Shown in pieces: positions 17,278 to 29,946 of a DNA stretch of 64,000 nucleotides. The position numbers were made by a program, and so were the translations under genes. Numbering within the stretch: the stretch's first letter is position 1; each line of letters opens with the position of its first letter. The DNA comes from Nonomuraea rubra (lineage in GTDB: Bacteria > Actinomycetota > Actinomycetes > Streptosporangiales > Streptosporangiaceae). The stretch is taken from assembly GCF_014207985.1 (NCBI RefSeq), contig NZ_JACHMI010000001.1, positions 4,509,001 to 4,573,000 on the forward strand, in the 5' to 3' direction. Under the pieces are notes generated by a model, which searched no databases, was not told the DNA's origin, and saw nothing but the letters and a program-made list of their open reading frames with translations.

Positions 17278-18205
17278 TCAGAAGACGACGATCTTGCCGG
17301 TGTTCTGCGGGAAGATCGCGTCGTTGTAGAAGTACTCGCCCGGGGTGTCGAAGGTGTGCGTGAACGACTGGCCGGGCATCAGCAGGCCGGTGTCGAACTC
17401 GTACTCGAAGAACGAGACGGCGGCGTGCGCGCTGGCGTTGTCCTGCGGGTTGACGAACGTGACGCGGGTGCCCTTGGGCACCCGCAGGTGCTGCGGGGAC
17501 ATGGCGTTCTGCGCCACGGTGTTCTCCGTCGCGCCCGGCCGCTGGTTCGCCGCGTCCCAGACCCGGCCGAGCGTTACCGTGGTGCCGGTGACGGCCGCCG
17601 CCCTGATGTCGTTGCGCTGCTCCGGCGGCGCCGGCGCCGGGGCGGGCGCGACCTTGCCGCCGAGCTTGAACGCCCACGGGTGGTCGCCCCTGGGGATGTC
17701 CGGGTACGGCAGCCCGTTCCCGCCCGCCAGCACCGCGACGTACTGCTCGCCGTCGATCTCGTAGCTGATCGGGCTGGTGTGCACCCCGGCGCCGCACTGG
17801 AAGCTCCACCAGCACCGGGGCCATGACGTTGTCGAGGTCCCAGATGTCGTGGTGCACCGACTGGAAGTGCCATCTCCGCTCGCCCGTCTTGGCGTCGATG
17901 GCCACGATCGAGTTGGCGAACAGGTTGTCGCCGCCCCGGGTGGAGCCGTCCAGGCGCGGGTAGGAGCCGCCGAACGTCCAGTACACCAGGCCGAGGTCCG
18001 GGGCGACGGCCGGGTGGATCCACGGGACGGCGCCGCCGGTCTTCCAGGACTCGCCCTCCCAGGTGTCGTTGCCGAACTGGCCCTCGCCGGGGCACGACCA
18101 GAACGTCCAGGCGACCTCGCCGGTGCCGGCCTTCAGCGTGTACGCCCGGCCGCGGGCGCCGCCGGTGCTGCCCTGCATGCCGACGTAGACCAGGACGACG
18201 GACGC
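17278..18205 (-). pseudogene. Remnant of a second PQQ quinoprotein-cupredoxin gene
   Basis: Two pieces in different frames match the intact paralogue at 4286-6352. The upstream piece (18205 to about 17810) matches its middle: FWSCPGEGQFGNDTWEGESW, VYWTFGG, GGDNLFANSIVAID and HHDIWDLDNVMAPVLV. The downstream piece (about 17805 to 17278) matches its end: WSFQCGAGVHTSPISYEIDG, then the cupredoxin-like tail ending GEYFYNDAIFPQNTGKIVVF. About 270 residues between these are missing, and the junction near 17805 shifts the frame. The N-terminal third with the signal peptide is also gone; homology starts near 18205, next to the ThuA promoter. The lost middle includes much of the propeller, so the product cannot be a working dehydrogenase. 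Confidence 0.85.
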
Positions 18206-18279
18206 ACCATAAGTCCCATCCGCGAGTGAAGGCAAGAGCTTGTCGCCGCGAAGATCCGCAGTTACGCTCAAGCCCCCGA

Positions 18280-18307
18280 GTGGACCAATTGATCCACCTA
18301 GTGGATC
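18280..18307. promoter_or_regulatory. Overlapping palindromes before the ThuA-domain gene
   Basis: GTGGACCAATTGATCCAC (18280-18297, one mismatched pair, centred on CAATTG) is followed by a perfect GATCCAC-CTA-GTGGATC (18291-18307). The two share GATCCAC. The sites end 16 bases before the ATG at 18324, so a bound repressor would block initiation. No regulator gene is adjacent. Confidence 0.6.
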
Positions 18308-18323
18308 CACCTGCGAGGTGCCC

Positions 18324-19265
18324 ATGCGCAGCAAACTCTCCGTCGCCGCCGTCACCGGAGCAGCGCTCCTGCTGCTCACCGCCACCGCACCCAGCTCCGC
18401 CGCCTCCCCGGAACCGGCCAGGAACCTCGGCGACCCCGACTACGGCGTCTGCCGGGGCACCGACCCCCGCTGCTACCACGACTGGGGCAACTTCGACCCC
18501 GCCGAGGGCTACAAGCTGCTCGTCTACAGCCGCACCGCCGGCCCCCGCCACGCCCACCTCGGCACCCCGCTCGGCCCCGGGCTCAACCCGCCGCTCAACG
18601 ACAACAACGTCGCCGTCAAGGCCGTGCTCAAGCTCGGCCAGGAGAACGGCTTCGCGGTCGACTACACCGAGGACGTCACCCAGCTCTCCTCGGCGGGCCG
18701 GCTCCTGAACTACAACGCCGTCATGTTCCTCAGCACCACCCGCGACACCCTCGACGACGCCGCGCAGACCGCGCTGCGCCAGTACGTCCGCGCCGGCGGC
18801 GGCTTCATCGGGGTGCACAACGCCTTCGGCACCGAGTACAACTGGCCCTGGTACGAGGGCCTGCTCGGCAACGCCAACTTCTACGACCACGGCGCCAACC
18901 AGCCCGGCACCGTCGTCACCGTGAACCGCCGCGACGCCTCCACCCAGGGCCTGCCCAGGACCTGGGCGTTCTCCGACGAGTGGTACAACCTCATTCCCGC
19001 GCCCACTCGCGTCCGCGTGCTGGCCGAGGTGGACGAGAGCACCCTGCCGCAGGGCGTACGCGGCAACCTCGGGCACCCCGGGCACGGCGAGCACCATCCG
19101 GTGAGCTGGTGCCAGTACTACGACGGGGGCAAGGCGTGGCTGACCACCCTGGGCCACGACGTCAAGGCGTGGACCGACGAGCCGATGGAAGGCGACCAGT
19201 ACTTCGTCCAGCACCTGCTCGGCGGCGTCAAGTCCGTGCTCGGCATGGCTCCCTTCTGCCGTTGA
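18324..19265 (+). CDS. Secreted ThuA-domain protein
   Basis: A 313-residue protein with a Sec signal peptide (MRSKLSVAAVTGAALLLLTA, cleavage near residue 27). The rest is a ThuA-like, class I glutamine amidotransferase-related fold: YKLLVYSRTAGPRHAH, VDYTEDVTQLSS, YNAVMFLSTTRDTL, GGGFIGVHNAFGTEYNWPWY and PVSWCQYYDGGKAWLTTLGH. ThuA domains are linked to trehalose and other sugar use, and secreted forms are often attached to glycan or quinoprotein-type enzymes. No catalytic Cys nucleophile is apparent at the elbow, where GVHNAF stands. ATG is chosen because GAGG lies 5 bases upstream and the signal begins there. The gene lies directly beyond the broken 5' end of the quinoprotein remnant. Function is not known. 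Confidence 0.85.
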   Translation: MRSKLSVAAVTGAALLLLTATAPSSAASPEPARNLGDPDYGVCRGTDPRCYHDWGNFDPAEGYKLLVYSRTAGPRHAHLGTPLGPGLNPPLNDNNVAVKAVLKLGQENGFAVDYTEDVTQLSSAGRLLNYNAVMFLSTTRDTLDDAAQTALRQYVRAGGGFIGVHNAFGTEYNWPWYEGLLGNANFYDHGANQPGTVVTVNRRDASTQGLPRTWAFSDEWYNLIPAPTRVRVLAEVDESTLPQGVRGNLGHPGHGEHHPVSWCQYYDGGKAWLTTLGHDVKAWTDEPMEGDQYFVQHLLGGVKSVLGMAPFCR

Positions 19266-19351
19266 GCGGGTAGCTCCAGCCTGCCAGGCGCCGCATCACA
19301 CGAAAAAGGCGGCGATATACGATATGCCTCGCAAATCACCCGAGGAGGATC

Positions 19352-19741
19352 GTGAACCTGGCCGAGCAGGGCAGTGCCTTCGCCGCCTTCTGGCAGGAGC
19401 GGCACGTGTGCACGCTCTCCACCGCGCGCCCCGGCGGGCCGCCGCACGTGGTGCCGGTGGGCGCGACGCTGGACCTGGAGACCGGCATCGCCCGGGTGAT
19501 CACGTCCGGGACCTCGGCGAAGGCCAGGTTCATCGCCGCCTCCGGCGGCGCTCCCGTCGCGCTCTGCCAGGTGGACGGCCGCCGCTGGTCCACGCTGGAG
19601 GGGCGGGCCGTCGTACGCACCTCGCCTGAGGAGGTGGCCGAGGCCGAGCGCCGCTACACGGCCCGGTACAAGCCGCCCCGCGCCAACCCGGCCCGGGTGG
19701 TCATCGAGATCCAGGTGACCCGCGTCCTGGGCAACGTGTGA
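19352..19741 (+). CDS. PPOX-class (FMN/F420) split-barrel oxidoreductase
   Basis: A 129-residue protein with the pyridoxamine-phosphate-oxidase split barrel: ERHVCTLSTARPGGPPHVVPVG, TSGTSAKARFIAAS and CQVDGRRWSTLEGRAVV. These match the small F420-dependent PPOX families of actinobacteria better than true PNPOx. The GTG start follows GAGGAGG by 4 bases. The stop overlaps the cobL start by 4 bases (GTGA), so it is the first gene of a cobL-cobM-cobK operon. The direct repeat CGATATACGATATG upstream (19312-19325) could be promoter or operator sequence. Whether this reductase works on a tetrapyrrole is untested. Confidence 0.82.
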   Translation: MNLAEQGSAFAAFWQERHVCTLSTARPGGPPHVVPVGATLDLETGIARVITSGTSAKARFIAASGGAPVALCQVDGRRWSTLEGRAVVRTSPEEVAEAERRYTARYKPPRANPARVVIEIQVTRVLGNV

Positions 19742-20949
19742 TCACCGTCGCCGGCCTCGGCGCGGACGGCTGGGACGGACTGCCCGAGACGACGCGGCGC
19801 GCGCTGGAGGCCGCCGAGGTCGTCATGGGCGGCCCCCGGCAACTGGAGCTCCTGCCCGCGTCCGTGGTGGCGGAGCGCGTCCGCTGGCCCTCGCCGCTGC
19901 TCCCGGCGCTGCCCGGGCTCCTCGAACGGCACGCCGGCCGCGAGGTGTGCGTGCTGGCCAGCGGCGACCCCATGTTCTACGGCATCGGCTCCACGCTGGT
20001 CCGGCTCCTCGGCGCGCCCGGCGTGCGGGTTCTGCCGCACGTGTCGTCGCTGTCCCTCGCGTGCGCCCGCCTCGGCTGGCCGGTCGAGCAGACGGAGACG
20101 GTCAGCCTCGTCGGCCGCCCGCCCGAGACGCTCAACGCCGCAGCGCTCCCCGGCCGCCGGATCGTCGTGCTCGGGGCGGGCCACGACGCCCCGTCCCAGG
20201 TCGCCGCGCTGCTGACCGCCCGCGGGTACGGCCCCAGCCCCATCACCGTGCTGTCCGACCTGGGCGCGGCCACCGAGACGGCCCAGCACGGCACGGCCGG
20301 CACCTGGGCCGGGCCCGCCGCGTCCCCGCTCAACGTGATCGCCGTCGAATGCGTGGCCGCCCAGGACGCCGAGCCGCTGGCCCTCGTGCCGGGGCTGCCC
20401 GACAGCGCGTACGAGCACGACGGCCAGCTCACCAAGCGCGAGGTCCGCGCGGTCACCCTGTCGCGGCTCGCCCCGCGCCCCGGCGAACTGCTGTGGGACG
20501 TCGGCGCCGGCGCCGGCAGCATCGCCGTCGAATGGATGCGCAGCCACCCGTCGTGCGCCGCCGTGGCCGTCGAGAGCCGGACCGACCGCGCCGCGGCCAT
20601 CCGCCGCAACGCCGCCCGCCTCGGCGCGCCGTCGCTGCGCGTCGTCGAGGGCAGGGCCCCGGCGGCCCTGGACGGCCTGCCCGCGCCGGACGCGGTGTTC
20701 GTCGGCGGCGGCGTCACCGCACCCGGCCTGCTCGAACGCTGCTGGTCACGGCTCCGCCCCGGCGGCAGGCTCGTCGTCAACGCCGTCACCCTCGAGTCCG
20801 AGGCCCTCATCGGCCAGTGGTACGGCAGGCTCGGCGGCGACCTCGTACGCCTGGCCGTGCAGCGGGCCTCGCCCGTGGGCGGATTCACCGGATGGCGGCC
20901 TGCGATGCCCGTAACCGTATGGTCTGTGACCAGGGAGGAAGACGCGTGA
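19738..20949 (+). CDS. cobL: Precorrin-6Y C5,15-methyltransferase (decarboxylating), CbiE-CbiT fusion
   Basis: A 403-residue two-domain enzyme. Residues 1-200 are the CbiE-type tetrapyrrole methylase (ITVAGLGADGWDGL, then LASGDPMFYGIGSTLVRLLG). Residues about 215-400 are the CbiT-type methyltransferase: LTKREVRAVTLSRLAPRPGE, LLWDVGAGAGSIAVEWM, AVAVES and PDAVFVGGGVTAPGLLERCW. It methylates C5 and C15 of precorrin-6B and removes the C12 acetate carboxyl group. The start overlaps the PPOX stop, and the stop overlaps the cobM start (GTGA). Confidence 0.95.
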   Translation: MITVAGLGADGWDGLPETTRRALEAAEVVMGGPRQLELLPASVVAERVRWPSPLLPALPGLLERHAGREVCVLASGDPMFYGIGSTLVRLLGAPGVRVLPHVSSLSLACARLGWPVEQTETVSLVGRPPETLNAAALPGRRIVVLGAGHDAPSQVAALLTARGYGPSPITVLSDLGAATETAQHGTAGTWAGPAASPLNVIAVECVAAQDAEPLALVPGLPDSAYEHDGQLTKREVRAVTLSRLAPRPGELLWDVGAGAGSIAVEWMRSHPSCAAVAVESRTDRAAAIRRNAARLGAPSLRVVEGRAPAALDGLPAPDAVFVGGGVTAPGLLERCWSRLRPGGRLVVNAVTLESEALIGQWYGRLGGDLVRLAVQRASPVGGFTGWRPAMPVTVWSVTREEDA

Positions 20950-21701
20950 CCGTGTACTTCATCGGCGCCGGCCCCGGCGCCGCCGACCTGATCACCCTCC
21001 GCGGGCTGCGCCGGCTGCAGACGGCGCCGGTGTGCCTGTACGCGGGATCGCTGGTGCCCCGCGAACTGCTCGACTCCTGCCCGCCCGGCACCAGGCTCGT
21101 CGACACCGCGAACCTCACCCTCGACGAGATCGTCGCCGAACTGCTCGCCGCCCACCGCGACGGGCTCGACGTCGCCCGCCTGCACTCCGGCGACCCTTCG
21201 GTGTTCAGCGCCGTGGCCGAGCAGATGCGGCGGCTGGACGGGCTCGGGGTGCCGTACGAGGTGGTGCCGGGCGTCCCCGCGTTCGCGGCGGCGGCGGCCG
21301 CGCTGGGGCGGGAGCTGACCGTGCCCGGCGTCGGGCAGACGATCATCCTGACCCGTACGGCCGCGCGGGCCACGCCGATGCCCGAGGGCGAGGACCTCAC
21401 CACGCTGGGGGCGAGCGGGGCCACGATGGTGCTGCATCTGGCGGTGCAGCGGATCGACGAGGTGGTGGCCGAGCTGCTGCCGTCGTACGGGGGCGACTGT
21501 CCTGTGGCCGTGGTGGCCCGGGCGAGCAGGGCCGACGAGGTGATCCTGCGGGGGACGCTGGCGGACATCGGGGAGCAGGTGCGTGCGGCGGGCATCCGGC
21601 GGACGGCGGTGATCGTGGTCGGGCGCGTGCTGTCGGCCACGCAGTTTCCCGACAGCCATCTCTACAGCGTGGAGCGGGAGCGGACGTGCGGCGGGTCCTG
21701 A
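20946..21701 (+). CDS. cobM: Precorrin-4 C11-methyltransferase
   Basis: A 251-residue tetrapyrrole methylase: VYFIGAGPGAADLITLRGLR, CLYAGSLVP, ARLHSGDPSVFSAVAEQ, PYEVVPGVPAFAAAAAALG and GQTIILTRTAARATPMPEGE are close to CobM/CbiF. It methylates C11 with S-adenosylmethionine. The GTG overlaps the cobL stop by 4 bases, and its 3' end overlaps cobK by 16 bases. Confidence 0.95.
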   Translation: MTVYFIGAGPGAADLITLRGLRRLQTAPVCLYAGSLVPRELLDSCPPGTRLVDTANLTLDEIVAELLAAHRDGLDVARLHSGDPSVFSAVAEQMRRLDGLGVPYEVVPGVPAFAAAAAALGRELTVPGVGQTIILTRTAARATPMPEGEDLTTLGASGATMVLHLAVQRIDEVVAELLPSYGGDCPVAVVARASRADEVILRGTLADIGEQVRAAGIRRTAVIVVGRVLSATQFPDSHLYSVERERTCGGS

Positions 21702-22474
21702 TCCTGGGGGGCACGGCCGAGGCGCGGGCACTGGCGGCCGAGCTCGACGCGCGTCCCGGGCTGCGGGTCGTGTCGTCGCTGGCCGGACGGGTGAGCAACC
21801 CGCGCCTGCCGGTCGGGGAGGTGCGGGAAGGCGGGTTCGGCGGGGCCGGAGGGCTGGCCGCCTACCTGGCCGAGGAGCGCATCGACGCGCTGGTGGACGC
21901 CACCCATCCGTTCGCCCAGCGGATGACCGCGTCGGCCGCCACCGCCTCGTCGGACACCGGGGTGCCGCTCCTGGTCCTGCGGCGGCCGGGCTGGCAGGAG
22001 GGGCCGGGCGACACCTGGCACCGCGTCCCCTCCCTGCACGCCGCCGCCGACCTCCTCGCCACAGGCGCCTGGCGTACCACCGCGAGCACGGCCGCCTCCG
22101 TGCCGGGTGTCGCGGAGGCGCGCGTGTTCCTCACGACGGGCCGCAGGAGCCTGCCGGTCTTCGCGGGCCTGCCCGGGGCGTGGCTGCTGGCCAGGTCGGT
22201 GGATCCGCCGGAGCCGCCCGTGCCGCCCCACGTGCACGTCCTGCTCGCCCGAGGCCCGTACACACTCGAAGGAGAGCGCGCGCTCATCCGCGAGCACCAC
22301 CTGAACGTGCTCGTCACCAAGGACAGCGGCGGGCAGCTGACCGCCGCCAAGCTGACCGCCGCCCGAGAGCTCGGCCTCCCGGTCATCATGGCCGACCGGC
22401 CGCCCCTCCCGCCCGGTGTCCGCCTGGTGGACACCGTGGCGGCGGCGACGGCCTGGGCGGCCGGTCAGGGATAG
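21686..22474 (+). CDS. cobK: Precorrin-6A reductase
   Basis: A 262-residue protein starting VLILGGTAEARALAAEL, the nucleotide-binding start of CobK/CbiJ. DALVDATHPFAQRMTASAA, FLTTGRRSLPVFAGL and NVLVTKDSGGQLTAAKLTAA are conserved family segments. It reduces precorrin-6A with NADPH. The GTG at 21686 lies within the end of cobM. The last 10 bases overlap the 3' end of the convergent cobIJ gene. Confidence 0.93.
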   Translation: MRRVLILGGTAEARALAAELDARPGLRVVSSLAGRVSNPRLPVGEVREGGFGGAGGLAAYLAEERIDALVDATHPFAQRMTASAATASSDTGVPLLVLRRPGWQEGPGDTWHRVPSLHAAADLLATGAWRTTASTAASVPGVAEARVFLTTGRRSLPVFAGLPGAWLLARSVDPPEPPVPPHVHVLLARGPYTLEGERALIREHHLNVLVTKDSGGQLTAAKLTAARELGLPVIMADRPPLPPGVRLVDTVAAATAWAAGQG

Positions 22475-23946
22475 CGGCGGGGCGTGTAGACCAGGCCGCG
22501 ACCGGTGACCCGGGTGGTCGAGGAGCCGATGATCAGCAGGCAGCGCATGTCCACCTGCCCGGGATCCAGGTCGCCCAGCGTCGTGACGGTCACGCTCTCC
22601 TGCTCGCCGCCCACGTCACGCCCGATCACGACGGGGGTGGCGGCGTCCCGGTGCTCCAGCAGCAGGTCACGGGCCGCCGCGAGCTGCCACGTGCGGCTGC
22701 GCGAGGCCGGGTTGTAGATCGCCAGCACCAGGTCGGCCCTCGCAGCGGCAGTGAGCCGTCCGGCCACCACCTCCCACGGCTTGAGCAGGTCGGACAGCGA
22801 CACCACGCAGTAGTCGTGCCCCAGCGGCGCCCCCACCCGGCTGGCCACCGCCTGCGCGGCCGTCAGCCCCGGCACGATCCGCACCGGCACGTCCGGGAAG
22901 TCCGCCGCCGCCTCCAGCACCGCGCTGGCCATGGCGAACACACCGGGATCCCCCGACGACACCACCGCCACCCGGGCACCGTCGCGGGCCAGCTCCAGCG
23001 CGTGCCTGGCGCGTTCGGCCTCCACCCGGTTGTCGGTGCGGTGGCGGCGCTGGCGCGGGTTCGGGGCCACCCGGTCCACGTACGGGCCGTACCCGACGAG
23101 GTCGGTGGCGGCGGCCAGCGCCTCCTGCGCCTCGGGCGTCAGCCACGGCCGCCCCGCCGGGCCCAGCCCCACGACGGCCACCTCACCGGACTGCCTCGCC
23201 ACGGGCGGCTCCGGCACGAACGTGCGCTCGGCCGGGCTGGCGAGCAGGGCCAGCGAGAAGTACGGCACGCCGCCGGCGTCCACGTCCTTCAGCGGCGCCA
23301 CCCGCTCGGCGCCCATCGTGGCACGCTCGACGTACCAGGCGTCATCCAGCCGGCCGGCCTCGGCCAGCGCCTCGCGCACCTTCTCGAACGTCCTGCCCAG
23401 CTTGAGCACCGCCGCCGAGTCCGTCTCCCGCAGCCGCTCGGCCAGCACCTCCGCCGGCAACGTGCCGGGCAGCACCGTCAGCACCTCGTCCCGCTCCACC
23501 AGCGGCCGGCCGAGCACGGCCGACGCGGCGCTGACCGACGTCACGCCCGGCACCACCGCGGTCTCGTAGCGGTGGGCGAGCCGCTTGTGCAGGTGCATGT
23601 ACGAGCCGTAGAACAGCGGATCGCCCTCGGCCAGCACCACCACGGTCCGCCCCGCGTCCAGGTGCGCGGCCAGCCGCTGCGCGCAGTCGGCGTAGAAGTC
23701 GTCGAGCGCGCCCTGGTAGCCGCCTGGATGGTCGGTGGTCTCCGTGGTCAATGGGTAGAGCAGCAGCTCCTCGATCTGCCCCTCCCTCATGTACGGCAGA
23801 GCGATCGAACGGGCGATGCTGCGGCCGTGCCTGGCGGCGTGGTACGCGATCACGTCCGCCTCACCGATCAGCCTGGCGGTCTTGACCGTGACCAGCTCCG
23901 GGTCACCGGGGCCGAGCCCGACCCCGTACAGGCGTCCCTTCACCAT
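22465..23946 (-). CDS. cobIJ: CobI-CobJ fusion: precorrin-2 C20- and precorrin-3B C17-methyltransferase
   Basis: A 493-residue fusion of two tetrapyrrole methylases. Residues 1-240 are CobI (RLYGVGLGPGDPELVTVKTA, VLAEGDPLFYGSYMHLHKRL, VVPGVTSVSAASAVLGRPL). Residues about 250-493 are CobJ (VAVVGLGPAGRPWLTPEAQE, LVGYGPYVDRV, VAVVSSGDPGVFAMASAVLE, HDYCVVSLSDLLKPWE, IYNPASRSRTWQL). The fusion is common in actinobacteria. The chosen ATG lies 2 bases after the cobH stop. It is the last gene of the cobG-cobH-cobIJ operon. Confidence 0.95.
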   Translation of the reverse strand: MVKGRLYGVGLGPGDPELVTVKTARLIGEADVIAYHAARHGRSIARSIALPYMREGQIEELLLYPLTTETTDHPGGYQGALDDFYADCAQRLAAHLDAGRTVVVLAEGDPLFYGSYMHLHKRLAHRYETAVVPGVTSVSAASAVLGRPLVERDEVLTVLPGTLPAEVLAERLRETDSAAVLKLGRTFEKVREALAEAGRLDDAWYVERATMGAERVAPLKDVDAGGVPYFSLALLASPAERTFVPEPPVARQSGEVAVVGLGPAGRPWLTPEAQEALAAATDLVGYGPYVDRVAPNPRQRRHRTDNRVEAERARHALELARDGARVAVVSSGDPGVFAMASAVLEAAADFPDVPVRIVPGLTAAQAVASRVGAPLGHDYCVVSLSDLLKPWEVVAGRLTAAARADLVLAIYNPASRSRTWQLAAARDLLLEHRDAATPVVIGRDVGGEQESVTVTTLGDLDPGQVDMRCLLIIGSSTTRVTGRGLVYTPRRYP

Positions 23947-23948
23947 GA

Positions 23949-24599
23949 TCACTCCGTCTCGTTCGCGACGGCGTTGACCGCCGCCGCCGTCATCGCACTG
24001 CCGCCGCGGCGACCGTGCACCACCAGGTGTTCCAGGCCACTGGCGGCCAGCGCCTGCTTGGACTCCGCCGCGCCGATGAACCCCACCGGGATGCCCAGCA
24101 CCGCCGCCGGCCGTCCGGCGCCCTCCTCGACCAGCTCCAGCAGCCGGAACAGGGCGGTCGGCGCGTTCCCGATCGCCACCACCGCGCCGTCGAGGCGGTC
24201 GCGCCACAACTCCAGCGCGGCGGCGCTGCGCGTGGTGCCCAGCTTCTCCGCCAGCTCCGGTACGCGGGGGTCGGGGAGCGTGCACACCACTTCGTTGGCG
24301 GCGGGCAGCCTGCGCCTCGTCACGCCCGAGGCGACCATCATGGCGTCGCACAACACGGGCGCGCCCCGGCGCAGCGCCTCGCGCGCCCGCACCACGACGC
24401 CGGGGGACCAGGCCAGGTCGGTGACGAGGTCGGTCATGCCGCAGGCGTGGATCATCCGCACCGCCACCTGGGCGACCTCGGGCGGCAGGCCCGTGAGGTC
24501 GGTCTCGGCGCGGATGGTCGCGAACGAGCGCCGGTAGATCTCGGCGCCGTCGCGGAGGTAGTCGGTCACGGGTGCCCTTCTCGGTGGCTGGGTCGTCAT
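23949..24599 (-). CDS. cobH: Precorrin-8X methylmutase
   Basis: A 216-residue enzyme with [30 protein letters not shown] (catalytic His in the family), [31 protein letters not shown] and [12 protein letters not shown]; all match CobH/CbiC. It moves the C11 methyl group to C12 to give hydrogenobyrinic acid. ATG at 24599 is chosen; GTG within [12 protein letters not shown] is a possible internal start. The 137 bases upstream, before the cobG stop, hold short imperfect repeats of GGT/GCC and no gene. Confidence 0.95.
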   Translation of the reverse strand: MTTQPPRRAPVTDYLRDGAEIYRRSFATIRAETDLTGLPPEVAQVAVRMIHACGMTDLVTDLAWSPGVVVRAREALRRGAPVLCDAMMVASGVTRRRLPAANEVVCTLPDPRVPELAEKLGTTRSAAALELWRDRLDGAVVAIGNAPTALFRLLELVEEGAGRPAAVLGIPVGFIGAAESKQALAASGLEHLVVHGRRGGSAMTAAAVNAVANETE

Positions 24600-24736
24600 G
24601 GCCGCCTTGCCTGGTGGCCGCTGCCGGTTGTGGTCGCTGCTCGGGTTGTCTCTGGAGGGCGGCGGTTGACGGTGGTCCTTTTCGGGAGCCGGCCGCCGGT
24701 GGTGGTTCTCGCTCGGGCTGCCGCCGGTGCTGGTCC

Positions 24737-26029
24737 TCACTCGGGTTGCCGCCGGTAGCCGTCGGCGGTCGCGATCAGCTCGACGACCCGGCCGCGGGGC
24801 AGGCCGCAGCGCCGCTCGCAGCCGGCCCAGTGGACGGGCGTTCCGGGGGCGCGGTCCAGGCCCTCCACCCAGCGCCGCGCGTCCGCCTGCACGTCCGCCA
24901 GCGCCTTCGCGCAGCCGGGGCGGCCGGTGCAGGCGGTGACGCCGGCCCAGGGGGAGGCCGGGTCGGTGATGAGGCCGGCGCCGGCGAGTGCCCGCTCGGC
25001 ACGTTCGGCCCCGGCGGGGGAGAGGTCCAGCGACACGGCGGTCCGCCACGGGGTGAACCGTACGGCCGGGCCGCTGTCGGCGAGGGCCCGGACCTGGGCG
25101 GGCGTCAGCCTGCCGAGCGGCACCAGTACCTCCAGCGCCACCCGCCCGTCCCGCTGCACCAGCCGCCCGGCCCGCCGCCCGCCGGTCGTCTCCTGGGCCG
25201 TCGGTTCAGCGGCTGGGCCGGGGGCCGGTCCCTGGGGTGTTGGTTCGGCGGCTGGGCCGGCGGTCGGTTCTGGGGACGGTGGTGCGGCGGGTGGTGCGGA
25301 CTTGAGCGCGCGGGCGGCCGGGTCGGCGGTCAGGTGGGCGGCGATGCGGGCCGGGCCGTTCTCCAGCTCGTGGATGCGCCAGGCGCGGGGAGCGCCGTCC
25401 GGGCGCAGGTCGAGGAACGCCTCCGCGGCGGCGATCATGAGCGGTACAGCGGACTCCGGACCGCAGGTCAACCCGGTGTCCCGGCCCGCCAGCAACAGCC
25501 GCCTTTCACCGGCCTCCTCGCGAGTGGGCGGCCTGCCGCAGATCCCGGCCGCGTACGTCACATCCGCCCCGAGCCCGGCCACATCCCCCGACCCGTCATC
25601 CACCGCGAACAGGAACCGCCCCGGCAGCCCCGCCAGCCGGGGCAGCCCGCACAGCGCCCGGTCCAGGGCCTCCGCCAGGGCGAGCGCGTCCAGCGACCCA
25701 CCGGCGCCCCGGCCGCTCAACGGCGAGGCGACGATGTTGCGGACACGTTCGTGCTCGGCCGACGGCAGCAGCCCGGCCGCGGCGAGGTGCCCGGCGAAGG
25801 CGGCGGGGGAGTGGAGGCCGCGTACCTGGACGTTCGCCCGCGAGGTGAGCTCGATCACGCCCGAGCCGAACGTCTCGGCGCCGTCCGCGAGCGCATGGAG
25901 CTGGGCGGCGGACGCCGCGCCGCCGGGCAGGCGGACCCGGGCCAGCGGGCCGTCCGCGGCCTCGTGTACCTGTAGCGCGCCCGGACAGGCGTCAGGACGG
26001 ATCCGTCCGGAAAAGTCGGCTATGGACAC
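24737..26029 (-). CDS. cobG: Precorrin-3B synthase, oxygen-dependent
   Basis: A 430-residue protein of the nitrite/sulfite reductase fold. [20 protein letters not shown] and LARVRLPGG open the first ferredoxin-like half, [15 protein letters not shown] the second, and [18 protein letters not shown] with [12 protein letters not shown] provides the four Cys of the 4Fe-4S/sirohaem-type site. CobG marks the aerobic ring-contraction route. Between about residues 235 and 275 is a Pro/Ala/Glu-rich linker absent from the family core. The GTG at 26029 is a best guess; no good ribosome site is seen. The gene is divergent from the cobN riboswitch, whose promoter must lie in or beside this 5' end. Confidence 0.88.
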   Translation of the reverse strand: MSIADFSGRIRPDACPGALQVHEAADGPLARVRLPGGAASAAQLHALADGAETFGSGVIELTSRANVQVRGLHSPAAFAGHLAAAGLLPSAEHERVRNIVASPLSGRGAGGSLDALALAEALDRALCGLPRLAGLPGRFLFAVDDGSGDVAGLGADVTYAAGICGRPPTREEAGERRLLLAGRDTGLTCGPESAVPLMIAAAEAFLDLRPDGAPRAWRIHELENGPARIAAHLTADPAARALKSAPPAAPPSPEPTAGPAAEPTPQGPAPGPAAEPTAQETTGGRRAGRLVQRDGRVALEVLVPLGRLTPAQVRALADSGPAVRFTPWRTAVSLDLSPAGAERAERALAGAGLITDPASPWAGVTACTGRPGCAKALADVQADARRWVEGLDRAPGTPVHWAGCERRCGLPRGRVVELIATADGYRRQPE

Positions 26030-26074
26030 GAAGAGGATGGTAACGCCAGTTCTGGTGGAGGCCGGTCGTGCCGT

Positions 26075-26225
26075 AGTCTCCTGGTAGGCGATGGCAATGG
26101 GAGGAAGCCGGTGCGAAACCGGCGCGGTCCCGCCACTGTGACCGGGGAGCGAACCCCACCGCAGGCCACTGCCCGGCGACGGGTGGGAAGGCCGGGGTGA
26201 GCGCTGATCCGGGAGCCAGGAGACT
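26075..26225 (+). ncRNA. Cobalamin riboswitch upstream of cobN
   Basis: A perfect 10-base closing stem pairs AGTCTCCTGG (26075-26084) with CCAGGAGACT (26216-26225). Inside are the conserved parts GGGAGGAAGCCGGTGCGAAA, the CGGTCCCGCCACTGTGA segment and the terminal B12-box AGCCAGGAGAC. Downstream, CGGGGcgaggaCCCCG can form a hairpin just before the GGAGG ribosome site of cobN, so control at translation is likely. Confidence 0.93.
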
Positions 26226-26280
26226 CCTGCCGTCGTGTCACCCGCGACCGGGGCGAGGACCCCGAGGGAGGAATGCTGCC

Positions 26281-29946
<3,666 letters not shown>

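Noticed and set aside
17278..18205. Frame break in the second quinoprotein as a sequencing error
   Set aside because: About 270 codons are missing along with the 5' third, which a base error cannot explain.
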